NCBI GenBank assembly: GCA_002435585.1 | Contig: DJDY01000199.1 | Coordinates: 4,931-10,987 of the forward strand | Source: Lachnospira sp. UBA5912 | GTDB taxonomy: Bacteria; Bacillota; Clostridia; Lachnospirales; Lachnospiraceae | Direction of reading: 5' to 3' | DNA length: 6,057 bases | In this document: one piece after another, positions 4,264-6,057 of the stretch | Layout of the letters: the number at the start of each line of letters is the position of its first letter | Position numbering within the stretch: position 1 is the first letter of the stretch | The notes under the pieces: generated by a model | Told to the model about the DNA's origin: nothing | The model's database searches: none | Seen by the model: only the letters and a program-made list of their open reading frames with translations | Position numbers and translations under genes: made by a program

Positions 4264-5622
4264 ATGATCAGTAGTGTATATAGCTACTACCTGTCCCAGT
4301 ACGGACACAAGATGAATTCCAAGTATGATACCCATACAAAATCACAGCTTAAAAATACATACAGCAAGGTAGTCAAGATTAACAGCCAGACTCCTGTATA
4401 CAAGCTTGACTTATCAACTGCTGCACAAAAATACGCAATTGACCTAAAGGAAAATGCACGTGCACTTGAAAATATAACACAGGATTTGTCCGACAGCACA
4501 AGTGGTGATATGACCTTTAAGAAGTCTGCTGTTTCCAGCAATCCTGATGTTGTATCAGCACAGTATGTTGGGGATTCAAGCCTTGCAGATGACGATGAAA
4601 CATTTGACATTGATGTTAAGCAGCTTGCTTCTACCCAGATTAATACAGGTAATTATCTGCAGCCCCGCTCAAGGATTATACAGCCTGGTGATTATTCATT
4701 TGATCTGTCTATTAATAATGTAACTTACGAGTTTCAGTTCACTGTAGATGATAATGAAACAGTCAACAATGTACAGAACAAGCTTGCAAGGCTTATTAAC
4801 CGTTCCAATATAGGTCTTACTGCTGACATTAAAGAAGACAATCTTGGAAATACTGCCATTAATATCGAATCAGAGACCACTGGCATAAGTGGTACAGATC
4901 CTGTTATATTCAAGATAGAACCTAGCAGTTTATCAGGCAGTTCAAGTTCTTTAGCGAACAACTATGCCTCTGGTGATACTAAAAGCATCGATAATAATGC
5001 ATTTATTGCAAAAAACACATCACTTATAAACACTCTTGGATTAGACAGAGTTTCGCAGTACCCATCCAATGCTATATTTGATATTAATAATGAGGAGCGT
5101 GCTTCTATGAGCAACTCTGTCACCATTAATAAATCATATACACTTGAACTTGCTGATACTACTGATAAGCCAGTAACTATAAGTCTTAAAGCTGATGCTG
5201 ATTCAATAGCAGAAAGCATAAGTGAACTTGTATCCGGATATAACAACCTTATATCCGTAACTGAAGAAGAGGGCAACAACAGATTCCAGGGAACTGAACG
5301 ATTATATAAGGAAATAACATCCATTGCACGTTCTCACAGGAAACAACTTGAAAACAACGGACTTACCATCAACAAAGACGGAACCATAAGCGTTAATAAG
5401 GAAATCTTAAATGAAGCTGCCGACAACGACCAGCTAAGCAAGGTATTTGAAAGTCTTAATTCGTTTAAGGATTCCATTAAGTCCAAAGCAGAAAATATAG
5501 CACTCAACCCTATGGATTATGTAAACAATAAGATTATTGCATACAAGAATCCAACAAGGACATACAATGACCCTTATAACCTATCTGCTTACACAGGCAT
5601 GATGTTTAATGGATATATCTAA
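4264..5622 (+). CDS. FliD-like flagellar filament cap/hook-associated protein 2 homologue
   Basis: The product is 452 residues from the ATG set by the ribosome binding site. FliD-type signatures in order: VVSAQYVG then DIDVKQLASTQINTG (about 96-129, FliD N-domain), a beta-rich SFDLSINNVTYEFQFTV segment with the following helix (about 145-180), SYTLELADTTDKPVTISLKAD (about 291-311), VSGYNNLIS (323-331) and GLTINKDGTISVNKEIL (366-382), the last two typical of the FliD C-domain. It has no cysteine, no tryptophan and no signal peptide, as expected for an axial protein exported by the flagellar type III system. The usual N-terminal GLGSGLD motif is absent and the N-terminus (about 1-80) is unlike standard FliD. 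Known FliD caps the filament and guides flagellin folding. It stands alone here, divergent from rpmG, with a putative sigma-28 promoter, so a paralogue or specialised cap is more likely than the main FliD. Confidence 0.75.
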   Translation: MISSVYSYYLSQYGHKMNSKYDTHTKSQLKNTYSKVVKINSQTPVYKLDLSTAAQKYAIDLKENARALENITQDLSDSTSGDMTFKKSAVSSNPDVVSAQYVGDSSLADDDETFDIDVKQLASTQINTGNYLQPRSRIIQPGDYSFDLSINNVTYEFQFTVDDNETVNNVQNKLARLINRSNIGLTADIKEDNLGNTAINIESETTGISGTDPVIFKIEPSSLSGSSSSLANNYASGDTKSIDNNAFIAKNTSLINTLGLDRVSQYPSNAIFDINNEERASMSNSVTINKSYTLELADTTDKPVTISLKADADSIAESISELVSGYNNLISVTEEEGNNRFQGTERLYKEITSIARSHRKQLENNGLTINKDGTISVNKEILNEAADNDQLSKVFESLNSFKDSIKSKAENIALNPMDYVNNKIIAYKNPTRTYNDPYNLSAYTGMMFNGYI

Positions 5623-5650
5623 ATATATGTATCAGGATATATCTAAATAT
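5611..5650. repeat. 16-bp direct repeat spanning the FliD-like stop codon
   Basis: GGATATATCTAAATAT occurs at 5611-5626, where it encodes the last three residues (GYI) and the stop, and again identically at 5635-5650, a period of 24 bases. The second copy lies past the stop. This looks like a recent short tandem duplication of the gene end. Confidence 0.85.
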
Positions 5651-5676
5651 GCTTTTTAATCTCATATATAACTCAA

Positions 5677-5740
5677 AAGCTGGTTCAGAAAAGATATCGT
5701 TATTATAATTATATGACGATACTTCTCTTTGAACCAGCTT
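5677..5740. terminator. Long inverted repeat, probable bidirectional terminator
   Basis: AAGCTGGTTCA (5677-5687) and TGAACCAGCTT (5730-5740) are perfect 11-bp arms, with a second inner pair TATCGT/ACGATA (5695-5700 and 5716-5721) and a 15-base AT-rich apical loop. On the minus strand the stem is followed by TTTTGAGTT; on the plus strand by a U-rich stretch beginning CTATTATTTA. It lies between two convergent genes, about 55 bases past the FliD-like stop. The loop is longer than in typical terminators. Confidence 0.65.
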
Positions 5741-5965
5741 CTATTATTTATGTTATATTTTATTTTTATATTTTGTGATGTAAGTATCAAAAGAAAATCT
5801 GCCACTGACTGATGTATCAGAATCGCATGAATCACATAACAATGTGGACATTCTTAAGCACTTTAAACGCTCATAAAATGCCATATTGAATACATAATTA
5901 TATGTAATACCTATATAGATTAACCAATACAGATTCACCACTATATACACTTCATCATAATATTA
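5741..5965. other. AT-rich spacer between convergent genes, no supported gene
   Basis: A minus-strand open frame covers 5753-5950. Its first start (GTG, 5948-5950) and the internal ATG at 5882-5884 both lack a ribosome binding site. The translation from that ATG, MAFYERLKCLRMSTLLCDSC and on, resembles nothing recognised. A decayed or unusual short gene cannot be excluded, but nothing here supports one. Confidence 0.5.
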
Positions 5966-6057
5966 TTATGCTTCTGTAATGTCCTTTGAAGCATCACCAT
6001 AAGCCTGTATGAATCCTTTCATACCTTCAAGTGCATCTGCCTTATCAGCATCAATTC
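5966..6057 (-). CDS. C-terminal end of an unrecognised protein (cut by window edge)
   Basis: Twenty-nine codons and a TAA stop (5966-5968, followed in frame by a second TAA) are visible on the minus strand: IDADKADALEGMKGFIQAYG, then DASKDITEA. The codon use (GCA, GAT, GGT, AAG, ACA), the amphipathic helical pattern and the tandem stops make it look like a real gene end. No family is recognised from so little. It converges on the FliD-like gene, and its transcript would probably end at the inverted repeat 5677-5740. A small helical protein or the tail of a larger one are equally possible. Confidence 0.65.
   Translation of the reverse strand, partial: IDADKADALEGMKGFIQAYGDASKDITEA

Noticed and set aside
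4287..5324. Three minus-strand frames (4287-4610, 4734-4961, 4962-5324)
   Set aside because: Antisense shadows of the FliD-like gene, rich in Ser and Leu as expected from reversing its codons.
5753..5950. 65-codon minus-strand frame containing CDSC
   Set aside because: GTG start and internal ATG both lack a ribosome binding site, and the end of the frame is simple AT-rich sequence; kept only as a note for the spacer.

Overview
The window carries the rpmG–secE–nusG–rplK–rplA–rplJ–rplL ribosomal/transcription cluster, read entirely on the minus strand over positions 3623 down to 1. A plus-strand gene for a FliD-like (flagellar cap-like) protein sits divergently from it, and the last ~90 bases hold the 3' end of an unrecognised minus-strand gene. 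The AT-rich DNA, strong AGGAGG ribosome binding sites, zinc-ribbon L33, short single-helix SecE and Firmicutes-type L10 leader indicate a low-GC Clostridia, most likely a motile member of the Lachnospiraceae. The phylum is well supported; the family is an inference from overall protein and codon style.

Layout, right to left in the ribosomal block. A strong promoter (3744-3773) drives rpmG (GTG start), secE and nusG, which are tightly packed. A 204-base gap after nusG holds a weak terminator-like repeat, a candidate promoter and an RNA motif resembling the ribosomal protein L1 binding site, followed by rplK. The 174-base gap between rplK and rplA contains a second L1-site-like motif, one base from the rplA ribosome binding site. 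A strong promoter (1075-1104) then starts a ~315-base L10 leader with an intrinsic attenuator and a mutually exclusive antiterminator helix, followed by rplJ and the start of rplL, which is cut by the window edge. The cluster therefore looks like three consecutive transcription units, with feedback on L11/L1 (by L1) and on L10/L12 (by the L10–L12 complex).

The 480-base region 3774-4254 between the divergent promoters has no convincing gene but is full of tandem and inverted repeats (3814-3845, 3939-3958, 4012-4049, 4052-4083). It ends in an exact match to a sigma-28 -10 element (4181-4188), placed to transcribe the FliD-like gene at 4264-5622. That protein lacks cysteine, tryptophan and a signal peptide, and has FliD N- and C-domain signatures but not the usual FliD N-terminal motif. 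It looks like a short or divergent FliD paralogue away from any flagellar operon. It is followed by a 16-bp direct repeat over its stop codon and a long inverted repeat that probably terminates transcription from both sides.

Most notable are the two L1-site-like motifs in one operon, the FliD-like gene with its putative sigma-28 promoter, and the nested inverted repeats upstream of that promoter. All functional statements come from reading the sequence and recalled family knowledge; no search or folding program was run.
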